Assembly: GCA_937877605.1 (NCBI GenBank)
Contig: CALFJA010000013.1
Coordinates: 1 to 7,459, forward strand
Source: an uncultured Prevotellaceae bacterium
GTDB taxonomy: Bacteria; Bacteroidota; Bacteroidia; Bacteroidales; Bacteroidaceae
Length of the DNA stretch: 7,459 bases
Direction of reading: 5' to 3'
Below the pieces are notes generated by a model. That model saw nothing but the letters and a program-made list of their open reading frames with translations. It was not told where the DNA came from and did no database searches. Made by a program: the position numbers and the translations under genes. Below are positions 1 to 6,447 of this stretch, piece after piece (the stretch's first letter is position 1; each line of letters starts with the position of its first letter).

Positions 1-3000
1 GCAGGGAGTAAGAGTACAACCTTCAATGTGGAATTGAAACGCAACGATGTGCAAGGTGACAGCAAGACCATCGTCTTTACAGCCATGGCCGATAACTATG
101 CGAAGGGAACTTGCTGGGTTCAGAGTACTGACCAGACACTTCCTGATGCGTCCATCTCAGATTTGCGCGTGAATACAACACAGCCATTTGCCGGAAATGA
201 AGTGACTGTCACAGCCGTAGTGCAGAACGGAGGGTATTCCACCTTGCCTGCACAGACCCGCATCTCGCTTATATTCAACGGCAAGGAGGCAGATGTTGCA
301 CTCTTCACCCAGAATGTAATTGAACCAGGAGCATCGGAGGAAGTTTCAAAAGCAGTGATTCTTACTGACCTTGCTGGAACATTCCCTTTGATGGCAACTG
401 TGAACAAAACAGCAGAGTTTACCGAATTGAATCATGCCAATAATAGTTCGCAAAAACTGACACTTAACTATCAGCCACGCTTTACCGCTACGGCTACAAC
501 AGATAAAAGCGTGTATAATAATGATGAGGTGGTTCAGATTTCCGGTAAGGCGTCGGGAATGGAATTCCGCAACGCCGACATTGAGGTGTACATTATCTCA
601 GGAGGCTCGCGATTTACCGTTCAGGCAAAGACGGACGATAATGGTAATTATACCACCGAATGGAGCCCGACAGGAAACCTTGCCGGCCATTTCTCCATCG
701 GTGCATGTTCAGTAGGTGAAGAACTCAAGACGGAAATGTGCAGTATTGATGTCTATGGCCTGCGTCGCTACACAAACACATTCCTTACGAATGAGTTTGA
801 GGTAGGAGAGACAAAACAAGGCTATATCGACCTCTACAACCATGGATCGTTGCCACTGACCAACATTACACCAGTAGTAGACAATCTACCCTCGAATATT
901 ACGGCATCGTTCACAACGATTCCTCAACTGGATGCAGGGGAGAACGCCCGTATACTAATGACCTTCGAAGGGCTTTCTGAGTCGTCGGGCAAGGAGTGGG
1001 AAACCTTTGTTCTCCATTTGTCTTCCGACCAAGGTGCGACTTTGACACAAACTATCTACTACTTTGTTCATCCCAATGTGGCAAAATTAGTTGCTTCGCA
1101 GACACAGATAAACACAACAATGGTCATGGGCTCAACCCGTGACTATGAGATAACCCTGACTAACGAGGGGCGAAAGGAAACAGGTGAAATCACTGTTGAC
1201 CTCGGTGGGGTAGAATGGCTGTCGACGGCTACACCCGTCAAGATGGCTTCGCTGGCAGCAAATGAGAGTACAACGCTCGTGCTCCAACTTACACCGCCCC
1301 CCTCAATGGAACTGAACAGTGTTCAAACAGGTAACATCTATGTAAGTGGTACCAACAATACAGGAGTTTCCATCAACTATCGTCTGGAAACGGTTTCCGA
1401 TCAGGTCGGTACGCTTCAGGTGGATGTCTGGGATGAGTTTACCCTTAATACCGAAGAGGCTCCCCATGTGAGTGGTGCTACAGTAACGGTGTTACACCCA
1501 GTCACCCAAAAATTGCTGCGGCAGGATGTGACAGGCGACGATGGCATTGTGACCTTCGACAACCTCAATGAGGGTAAATACATCTTGAAGGTAACTCATC
1601 CGAAACACAGTTCTTATTCCGGAGAAGTCATTGTCAGCCCTGCTCGTGTCACTAAACAACGCGCTTTTATAGAGTACAGTGCCGTAACAGTAACCATGGC
1701 CTATGAACCTACGGAAGTAGAAGACGAATATGAAATCGTTACCACTGTAACCTATGAAACCAATGTACCCAAGGCTGTCATTAAGATGGACTGCCCCGAC
1801 GAGATCCTGCTCGATGAGATACAGACACCATACCTCTTCTATGTGCATCTGACCAATGTAGGACTCATTGCAGCCATTCAGACGCGATTGAAATATCAAG
1901 GTGAAGTCAATGGCTACAGATTCACACCACTCATTGAAGGGCCGTGGACAATACTTCCTCAACAAACAATGACGGTGCCTATACAAATCACAAAGATAGA
2001 ATCGGAAAATCCGTCGGGCGTAAAAGACTATGATGGACCGATGCGTATAGGACCAACCGACTTGTGTGCATGGGGCATTGTTGCAGGATTCTTTAGTAAT
2101 TGCGAGGCAATACTGAACGGATCGTTCAATCCTTCGAGCGAACAATCAATTAGCGACCAAATCAAACTGCGCAACTCATGTGGATTGGGAGAACTGGGCG
2201 CTCTTGCCGACATCTTGGCACAACTTGGCTTCACCGGTAGTGTAGGCGGTCCTTCCTTCGGAACCAATCCAATTGGGGGTGGTAGCGGCGGCGGACAGTC
2301 CTTCTCTGGGAATGGATCGGTTTCCTGCGACCCATGTCTTACGAAGAATGGGCCCAAATACATAGACTGTTTGCAAGGTATGAAAGGAAGTAAAAAAGAG
2401 AAGGTCGAGAGTTCAAAATGTCTATTGGAACCATGCGACACTCCGGCTGGAAGTCCCATGCGAGTGCGTAGATTTATTCAAAGAGCCTATAGTTCCGAGT
2501 ATCAGTCCAAGATGCAGGAGGTTCAAGATTCACTCCATTTCAACTATGAACAGATTCTTACCTCCAACAGCGATTTGCAATATTTTGACGAACCTCTCGT
2601 TCTTCCAGGAACCAATATTGGCGAGGTGGTAGCGCAGCGCGTGCCAGAAGAATTACCATCGTGGATGGCTGCCTTCAACGATAAGGCATATGTGGCCTAC
2701 TATCAGAACTATCATGACTTGCTCTATCAGTATCATGTACTGGGCGACTGGAACATATCGCCCACCACTATCCAAACCCTGCAGACACTCATTGATGCTG
2801 CCGACCTGGCATATAAGAACGGCACGGAAATTACTGCAGAGTCGTTGGATGAATATCGTCCTGATAACCTGACAGACGAGCAGTTTGCTAATATAGTTAT
2901 GCGAATCGGAAACGGATATATCAAGACAGGCGACTATATTGACTTCGACTTCCTGAAGTCTTGCCAAAATCGGTGCCTCGCAGCAGAGATGCAAGCGCAG

Positions 3001-5814
3001 CGTATGGGCTATTCCGGTTGCGAAGATTTGCTTACGAAACAAACCGCCATCCTTGATGAATATCTTACCAAGGGTAGGAAGTCCGTATGCTCGACGGTAA
3101 AACTGCAAATAGAGCAGAAACTGACCATGACCCGTCAGGCCGTTCGCGGTACACTCACTGTCGTAAATGGCAGTGAACTGCAGGACATGACAGACATTAC
3201 GCTCAATTTAGTAGTTACCGACCCGTATGGCAATGTCGCAGACGCTCATATTATGGAAATCCACACAGAAGACTTGACTGGATTCACGGGAGACCTTGAT
3301 TTTGAAAGTGGATGGAGTTTGGCGGCTGGACAGACAGGTGTGGCCCACATCATTTTTATTCCGACGAAGTATGCTGCCCCCACCGAACCGCTTCAGTATA
3401 CATTTGCTGGTAGTATTACTTTTACCGATCCATTCACTGGTTTGACCATGACCCGCGAACTGGAAACAGAGCGGTTGACGGTAAATCCTAGTCCGAACTT
3501 GGAACTCATCTATTTCATGCAACGTGATATCCTCGGCGACGACCCGCTTACCAAGGATGTAGTAGAGCCAATAGTTCCTTCCCAGTTCTCTTTACTTATC
3601 AACAATAAAGGTTATGGCGATGCCACCAATGTGAAGATGCTGACCCAACAGCCGAAGATTATTGAGAACGAGCGCGGACTATTCATTACATTTGAAATCA
3701 TCAGTTCGCAGTTGAACGGCGGCGATAAGACACTCGCTATGGGCAGTAGCGTTACGACCGACTTTGGAACTATCAAGGCGCAGTCGCAGGCCTATGCACA
3801 GTGGTGGATGACCTCTACCCTGACAGGCCACTTTGTCGACTATGATGTGCAGGCAACCCATGTGACTTCCTACGACAACCCAGACTTGACTTTGCTCGAT
3901 ACTATTCATATCCACGAACTCATACATCAGGTAAGGATACCTCTCCACGACGATGCAACACCTCCTCTGATTGGTTTCATGGCCAATGATCAGGAAGACG
4001 ATTTCGACTATCCCGACATGCTCTATCTGAGCGACGGAACCACACAACCTATCGTCCGTTCTGAATATGCCAAAATAACAAAGCAGAGCGATACCGTCTA
4101 TGAATTGGAGGTTGGACCTTCGGCACAAGGCTGGAATTATGGCAATTTGCCCGACCCCACAGGAGGTACACGAAAATTGTTGAGCATTCTCCGTCAGAGC
4201 GACGGAACCCAAATTTATGTCGATAACTTCTGGCAGAGCGATCGTACGCTCGTTGATGCTCAGGAACCTGTTTATGAAAACCTCTTACACTATGCAGATA
4301 GCATGCGTATTGAAGGTGAAAAATACACCTTGACATTCACAGAGCGTCCGAAGGTACTCCTTGAAGTGAAATCCTTCTCGGGCATACCAGAGAAGAACAC
4401 CTATACGCGTGATAACATAGAAACCGTTGTCGTAACCTTCAACAAGCCTATCGATGAATCGACATTTACCGCTGATGATATAACTTTCCGCCGGCAGGGT
4501 GAACTCATCAATGCAAGTCAAATAATCATCGAAAAGGTTAACGAAACGACTTTCAATCTGCAGGTTAGTGCACTTACCACTTTTGATGGCTACTATACAC
4601 TTACCATACAGTGCAACGATATCACCGATAACGAAGGTTTCAATGGCGAAACAGGCAAGCAGGCAGCATGGATACAGGTGGCCGACGGCATGGCTACACT
4701 CACCATGAAAGTATTTCCTGAAGGAGCCGGAACCGTAACGCCAGGTACATCTATGCACGATTACTTCGGCGATGTTCAACTCGTAGCCACTCCAGCTGGA
4801 GGCTATACCTTCAACCATTGGGAGCAAGATGAGGAAAACCTCAGCACAGAATCTACCTACAACTATGCAATGTCTGGAGCCAAGACGGTCACAGCCGTAT
4901 TCCAACCCAAGTTTTACAATGTCGTCATCCAGTACGATGTTGAAGCAGGTGTTGTTGCAGGTGGTGGTACAGGTCTTCTGGAATACAATCAAGAGTTGAA
5001 ACTCACGGCAAGAGCTAACACTGGTTACTATTTTGCAGGCTGGTATAGGGAAGGCAAGCTTGTTTCGGAAGATGCCAAATACACACTCGTGGTCAAAGGC
5101 ACTTCCCAATATGAGGCACGCTTCCTTCCGCTCGACCTCGAATCCATCTTGCTTGACGAGGACGCCGACAATGAGGGAAAGGTCCAGACCGACTATACCA
5201 AGGCGCTTACTGTCAAGATGAATCGGGTTCTCAAACCTGAGCAATGGAATACTTTCTGTGTGCCCATGGATATCTCCGAACAGCAGATTAACAAACAGTG
5301 GGGATACTACACCATGATTCTTGAGCTGACATCCATTACCGACGATGTGCTCAACTTCACCTATGTCTATAATATCAAGGCCGGACGCGTCTATCTCGTC
5401 AAGCCCGAGCGCAAGGTCCTCGTTCCCGAATTCACCTACAATGGAAACATCGTAGTCGAGGAAACTCCCATTGCAAGTAATTTCAATGACATTTCATTCG
5501 TGGGTATCTATTCTCCACGACCATGGGAGAATATCGGAACCGAGTACTACTTCGGAGTCTCATCTAACTCACTTTATCCAGCCAAGGCCACAACGGCAAC
5601 CCTCAAGGGAATGCGGGGTTACTTCGTTATCCCTACTGGTAGAATGCTGCGCATAAGTCTCAACGGCGACCTCACAGACATCATCAACATCCTTGATGAG
5701 CGTCCCGCCGATAATAAAATCTATACGCTGCAAGGCATATGCGTGGGGACGGATTGGGACAAGCTTCCTACAGGGCTCTATATTGTTAACGGTCAAAAAC
5801 GCATCAAGAAATGA
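1..5814 (+). CDS. Giant secreted multidomain Ig-like/beta-sandwich surface protein, 5' end outside the window
   Basis: The frame is open from base 1, so the GTG at 28 is not a credible start; 1937 codons are visible (codon 1 = base 1). Modules in order: CARDB-like domain (about residues 47-160); Ig/macroglobulin-like domain (161-256, DKSVYNNDEVV); two further beta-sandwich segments (257-467); carboxypeptidase-regulatory-like domain (470-560, VSGATVTV then GDDGIVTFDNL); beta segment (561-680); Cys/Gly-rich stretch (681-820); helical section (821-1037); beta modules (1038-1449); Big_5/SbsA-like Ig domain (1450-1562, VVTFNKPIDESTF); two InlB-type B repeats (1564-1711); a 'WNTFCVP' module (about 1712-1900); and a sorting-like tail (1907-1937). 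Such chains are typical of exported adhesins or surface-layer proteins; I infer a location on or outside the outer membrane, with no enzymatic role assigned. The middle part resembles, from memory, a conserved cassette in large secreted proteins of many bacteria. Signal peptide and promoter are not visible. Its TGA overlaps the next ATG. The ligand is unknown. Confidence 0.9.
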   Translation, partial: AGSKSTTFNVELKRNDVQGDSKTIVFTAMADNYAKGTCWVQSTDQTLPDASISDLRVNTTQPFAGNEVTVTAVVQNGGYSTLPAQTRISLIFNGKEADVALFTQNVIEPGASEEVSKAVILTDLAGTFPLMATVNKTAEFTELNHANNSSQKLTLNYQPRFTATATTDKSVYNNDEVVQISGKASGMEFRNADIEVYIISGGSRFTVQAKTDDNGNYTTEWSPTGNLAGHFSIGACSVGEELKTEMCSIDVYGLRRYTNTFLTNEFEVGETKQGYIDLYNHGSLPLTNITPVVDNLPSNITASFTTIPQLDAGENARILMTFEGLSESSGKEWETFVLHLSSDQGATLTQTIYYFVHPNVAKLVASQTQINTTMVMGSTRDYEITLTNEGRKETGEITVDLGGVEWLSTATPVKMASLAANESTTLVLQLTPPPSMELNSVQTGNIYVSGTNNTGVSINYRLETVSDQVGTLQVDVWDEFTLNTEEAPHVSGATVTVLHPVTQKLLRQDVTGDDGIVTFDNLNEGKYILKVTHPKHSSYSGEVIVSPARVTKQRAFIEYSAVTVTMAYEPTEVEDEYEIVTTVTYETNVPKAVIKMDCPDEILLDEIQTPYLFYVHLTNVGLIAAIQTRLKYQGEVNGYRFTPLIEGPWTILPQQTMTVPIQITKIESENPSGVKDYDGPMRIGPTDLCAWGIVAGFFSNCEAILNGSFNPSSEQSISDQIKLRNSCGLGELGALADILAQLGFTGSVGGPSFGTNPIGGGSGGGQSFSGNGSVSCDPCLTKNGPKYIDCLQGMKGSKKEKVESSKCLLEPCDTPAGSPMRVRRFIQRAYSSEYQSKMQEVQDSLHFNYEQILTSNSDLQYFDEPLVLPGTNIGEVVAQRVPEELPSWMAAFNDKAYVAYYQNYHDLLYQYHVLGDWNISPTTIQTLQTLIDAADLAYKNGTEITAESLDEYRPDNLTDEQFANIVMRIGNGYIKTGDYIDFDFLKSCQNRCLAAEMQAQRMGYSGCEDLLTKQTAILDEYLTKGRKSVCSTVKLQIEQKLTMTRQAVRGTLTVVNGSELQDMTDITLNLVVTDPYGNVADAHIMEIHTEDLTGFTGDLDFESGWSLAAGQTGVAHIIFIPTKYAAPTEPLQYTFAGSITFTDPFTGLTMTRELETERLTVNPSPNLELIYFMQRDILGDDPLTKDVVEPIVPSQFSLLINNKGYGDATNVKMLTQQPKIIENERGLFITFEIISSQLNGGDKTLAMGSSVTTDFGTIKAQSQAYAQWWMTSTLTGHFVDYDVQATHVTSYDNPDLTLLDTIHIHELIHQVRIPLHDDATPPLIGFMANDQEDDFDYPDMLYLSDGTTQPIVRSEYAKITKQSDTVYELEVGPSAQGWNYGNLPDPTGGTRKLLSILRQSDGTQIYVDNFWQSDRTLVDAQEPVYENLLHYADSMRIEGEKYTLTFTERPKVLLEVKSFSGIPEKNTYTRDNIETVVVTFNKPIDESTFTADDITFRRQGELINASQIIIEKVNETTFNLQVSALTTFDGYYTLTIQCNDITDNEGFNGETGKQAAWIQVADGMATLTMKVFPEGAGTVTPGTSMHDYFGDVQLVATPAGGYTFNHWEQDEENLSTESTYNYAMSGAKTVTAVFQPKFYNVVIQYDVEAGVVAGGGTGLLEYNQELKLTARANTGYYFAGWYREGKLVSEDAKYTLVVKGTSQYEARFLPLDLESILLDEDADNEGKVQTDYTKALTVKMNRVLKPEQWNTFCVPMDISEQQINKQWGYYTMILELTSITDDVLNFTYVYNIKAGRVYLVKPERKVLVPEFTYNGNIVVEETPIASNFNDISFVGIYSPRPWENIGTEYYFGVSSNSLYPAKATTATLKGMRGYFVIPTGRMLRISLNGDLTDIINILDERPADNKIYTLQGICVGTDWDKLPTGLYIVNGQKRIKK
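2041..3110 (+). other. Cys/Gly-rich and helical middle section of the giant protein
   Basis: This part of the large CDS breaks the beta-sandwich pattern. Eight cysteines lie between residues 689 and 812 (residues 689, 701, 727, 776, 779, 790, 807, 812), around a glycine/serine-rich linker at about 746-775 (GGGSGGGQSF). A roughly 200-residue section with heptad-like and amphipathic helical character follows, containing a second cysteine group (KSCQNRC, SGCEDL, SVCS, bases about 2955-3095). The periplasm and cell exterior are oxidising, so disulphide bonds are plausible. From memory, homologous cassettes in other secreted proteins also place a helical block before the 'CSTVKLQIEQ' strand. Function is unknown. 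Confidence 0.55.
3490..3942 (+). other. Conserved-looking module 'YFMQRDILGDDP ... IIENERGLFITFEI ... HELIH' in the giant protein
   Basis: Residues about 1164-1314. Distinctive segments are LELIYFMQRDILGDDPL, QPKIIENERGLFITFEI, WWMTSTLTGHFVDYD and IHIHELIHQVRI. From memory these match a module that recurs in large secreted proteins of varied bacteria. I cannot give a Pfam name with certainty. It probably forms one or two beta-sandwich domains. The HELIH string (bases 3913-3927) has the HExxH form of zinc proteases, but it lies in beta-rich surroundings and no third metal ligand is evident. Confidence 0.5.
4690..5133 (+). repeat. Two InlB-type B repeats (divergent, Flg_new_2-like) in the giant protein
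   Basis: Two consecutive protein repeats of about 74 residues, at bases 4690-4911 and 4912-5133. The first has the pattern VFPEGAGTVTPG, then LVATPAGGYTFNHWEQDEEN, then KTVTAVFQPK. The second has EAGVVAGGGTG, then LTARANTGYYFAGWYREGK, then YEARFLPL. The G-Y-x-F-x-x-W core followed by a closing V/A-x-F strand is typical of these repeats, which form small beta-grasp-like domains in cell-surface proteins and act as spacers or binding modules. The two copies are divergent in DNA sequence, so they are not a recent duplication. Confidence 0.8.
5134..5811 (+). other. C-terminal 'WNTFCVP' module and sorting-like tail of the giant protein
   Basis: The block from about residue 1712 to 1900 has the R-x-L-x-x-x-x-WNTFCVP start (W at residue 1749), a central AGRVYLVKP and a late LKGMRGYFVIP. 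This pattern is frequent near the ends of secreted proteins of Prevotella and relatives. It is followed by IYTLQGICVGTDWDKLPTGL and then YIVNGQKRIKK (bases 5719-5811). That ending resembles type IX secretion (Por secretion system) C-terminal signals, with an LQG strand, a P-x-G-x-Y-I turn and a basic end. I infer export by type IX secretion and possible surface attachment. This inference depends on the host having that system, which the window does not show. Confidence 0.6.
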
Positions 5815-6122
5815 AAAAGACATATATACCACCTGAGATTGATGCCTGCATTGTCTATGAAACACTCATGGTCGTCGACGGGAGTACCCCTCCCAATGTA
5901 GGTAAGGATGAGGGCGAGGAAGACCCAAATGCAGCACCACGCTTTTGGAATTCTCATTCCACATTCCACACTCCACCACCCACCCTCCACACCTCCCTTT
6001 GGGAGGGGACGGGGGGGACACACATTCCACACGGTAATCACATTCCACACTCCACCTTCCATTGTCGGGACATGCCATTGGGTGTGTCCCGGCTTTTTGT
6101 TATAAAACGACCAAACGACTAG
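5811..6122 (+). CDS. Small MKKTYIPP-type Bacteroidales protein with an apparently replaced C-terminus
   Basis: The frame encodes 103 residues and starts MKKTYIPPEIDACIVYETLM, followed by an acidic stretch GKDEGEEDPNAA. From memory, small proteins starting MKK(T/E)YI-x-P with an 'E-x-x-x-M' segment and an acidic end are common in Prevotella and relatives; their function is unknown. No signal peptide or membrane segment is seen. The ATG overlaps the TGA of the giant secreted protein gene (ATGA), so translation is probably coupled. From about residue 47 the frame runs through low-complexity repeat DNA rich in His, Pro, Ser and Thr codons, then through the terminator hairpin and its T-run, before the TAG at 6120-6122. 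A real gene would normally stop before its terminator, so the native end was probably near residue 46 (RFW) and was lost through repeat insertion. The start is credible; the C-terminal half is not. Confidence 0.6.
   Translation: MKKTYIPPEIDACIVYETLMVVDGSTPPNVGKDEGEEDPNAAPRFWNSHSTFHTPPPTLHTSLWEGTGGTHIPHGNHIPHSTFHCRDMPLGVSRLFVIKRPND
5950..6060. repeat. Repeat element with 'cattccacac' motifs around a CCTCCC/GGGAGG hairpin
   Basis: An 18-bp sequence, cacattccacactccacc, occurs identically at 5960-5977 and 6039-6056, and a 12-bp partial copy (cacattccacac) lies at 6021-6032. Between them is the inverted repeat CCTCCC-TTT-GGGAGG (5992-6006), followed by a G-run (ggacggggggg). The strand bias is extreme: C-rich on the left, G-rich in the middle, C-rich again on the right. 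From memory, similar CTCCCTTTGGGAGGGG elements are scattered between genes in Bacteroidales, like REP sequences. I see no transposase. It interrupts the end of the small MKKTYIPP gene. Confidence 0.6.
6064..6098 (+). terminator. Rho-independent terminator after the giant protein/small protein pair
   Basis: A 9-bp stem pairs gtcgggaca (6064-6072) with tgtcccggc (6085-6093), with a single G-T wobble. The 12-base loop can close further through wobble and C-G pairs. Five T residues follow directly (6094-6098). The opposite strand has no T-run on the other side, so it works only for + strand transcripts. It ends the unit containing the giant protein and the small protein. Confidence 0.85.
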
Positions 6123-6130
6123 CCCTTCAG

Positions 6131-6333
6131 TCGCGACTCGGCAAAGCTCAAACAAGATTGGCACTGCTCTCGCTGCTCCGTGGCTAAGGCTCCGCCTTTT
6201 CCTCCGTCGCGACTCGGCAAAGCTCAAACAAGATTGGCACTGCCCTCGCTGCTCCGTGGCTAAGGCTCCGCCTTTTCCTCAGTCGCGACTCGGCAAAGCT
6301 CAAACAAGATTGGCACTGCCCTCGCTGCTCCGT
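6131..6333. repeat. Tandem array of a 76-bp unit, about 2.7 copies
   Basis: Units begin (tcgcgactcggcaaagctca) at 6131, 6207 and 6283, exactly 76 bases apart. The third copy stops at 6333, after 51 bases. I see only two variable positions: 6168 (t, versus c in copies 2 and 3) and the base two before each unit (a, c, a at 6129, 6205, 6281). Each junction holds the palindrome GTCGCGAC, extended to AGTCGCGACT at 6129-6138 and 6281-6290. Each full unit also has a short hairpin AAGGC-TCC-GCCTT followed by T residues (6186-6200 and 6262-6276). Because 76 is not a multiple of 3, the frame shifts with each copy, which argues against coding. Near identity suggests recent amplification or gene conversion. 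Confidence 0.9.
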
Positions 6334-6363
6334 CGGTTTTAGATTGAAAAAACAGCAGAAGTG

Positions 6364-6394
6364 TTTGCTACAACTTTGAAATTCATTACTTTTG
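6364..6394 (+). promoter_or_regulatory. Bacteroidetes-type promoter of the DUF3256 gene
   Basis: TTTG at 6364-6367 and TACTTTTG at 6387-6394 are 19 bases apart. This fits the Bacteroidetes primary-sigma consensus TTTG-N19-21-TAnnTTTG exactly. Transcription should start around 6400-6402, some 30 bases after the end of the 76-bp array at its -33 side. The start codon of the DUF3256 gene is at 6448. Confidence 0.8.
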
Positions 6395-6402
6395 CACAGC
6401 AT

Positions 6403-6447
6403 ATGGATCCTCTTGAAAGATTAAGAGGAGATAGAGAAGTGGTCTAA
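6403..6447 (+). CDS. Possible leaderless 14-codon upstream ORF (MDPLERLRGDREVV)
   Basis: The ATG at 6403 lies within a few bases of the predicted transcription start, so this peptide could be translated from a nearly leaderless mRNA. Its TAA (6445-6447) directly abuts the ATG of the DUF3256 gene (6448). A purine-rich aagaggaga at about 6424-6432 is 16 or more bases before that ATG, further than usual for a ribosome site. It may be a leader peptide that couples translation, the remnant of a lost upstream gene, or chance. The frame is open upstream only to a TAG at 6340. Confidence 0.3.
   Translation: MDPLERLRGDREVV

Larger units (their letters stand above)
6123..6447. other. Gene-poor stretch between the small protein and the DUF3256 gene
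   Basis: This 325-base stretch holds the 76-bp tandem array, then a short AT-richer part with the promoter of the DUF3256 gene and a possible 14-codon leader ORF. I see no structured RNA gene in it and no larger credible ORF. Minus-strand frames across the array (with strings such as RRKRRSLSHGAARAV) are products of the repeat and not genes. Confidence 0.7.

Noticed and set aside
28..30. GTG as a start codon of the giant protein
   Set aside because: The frame is open upstream to base 1 and encodes similar sequence (STTFNVELK). No signal peptide follows, so the real start lies outside the window.
4285..5244. Minus-strand frame of 319 codons, and similar long antisense frames (for example 1492-2145, 3679-4212, 6795-7358)
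   Set aside because: They lie opposite strong + strand genes with recognisable domains. Their translations show no family signature, and they have no promoter or leader.
6186..6276. AAGGC-TCC-GCCTT hairpins in the array as true terminators
   Set aside because: The stem is only 5 bp with a 3-base loop and a short T-run. It is too weak to call, especially next to the strong terminator at 6064-6098.
6131..6333. 76-bp units as a CRISPR array or as tRNA-sized genes
   Set aside because: The units are joined directly with no unique spacers, so this is not CRISPR. No cloverleaf, T-arm consensus or CCA end is present on either strand.
5793..6402. Minus-strand frames across the repeats with RRKRRSLSHGAARAV-like strings
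   Set aside because: The strings come from the 76-bp unit read antisense. The frame shifts with every copy, and no start site or conserved domain is present.
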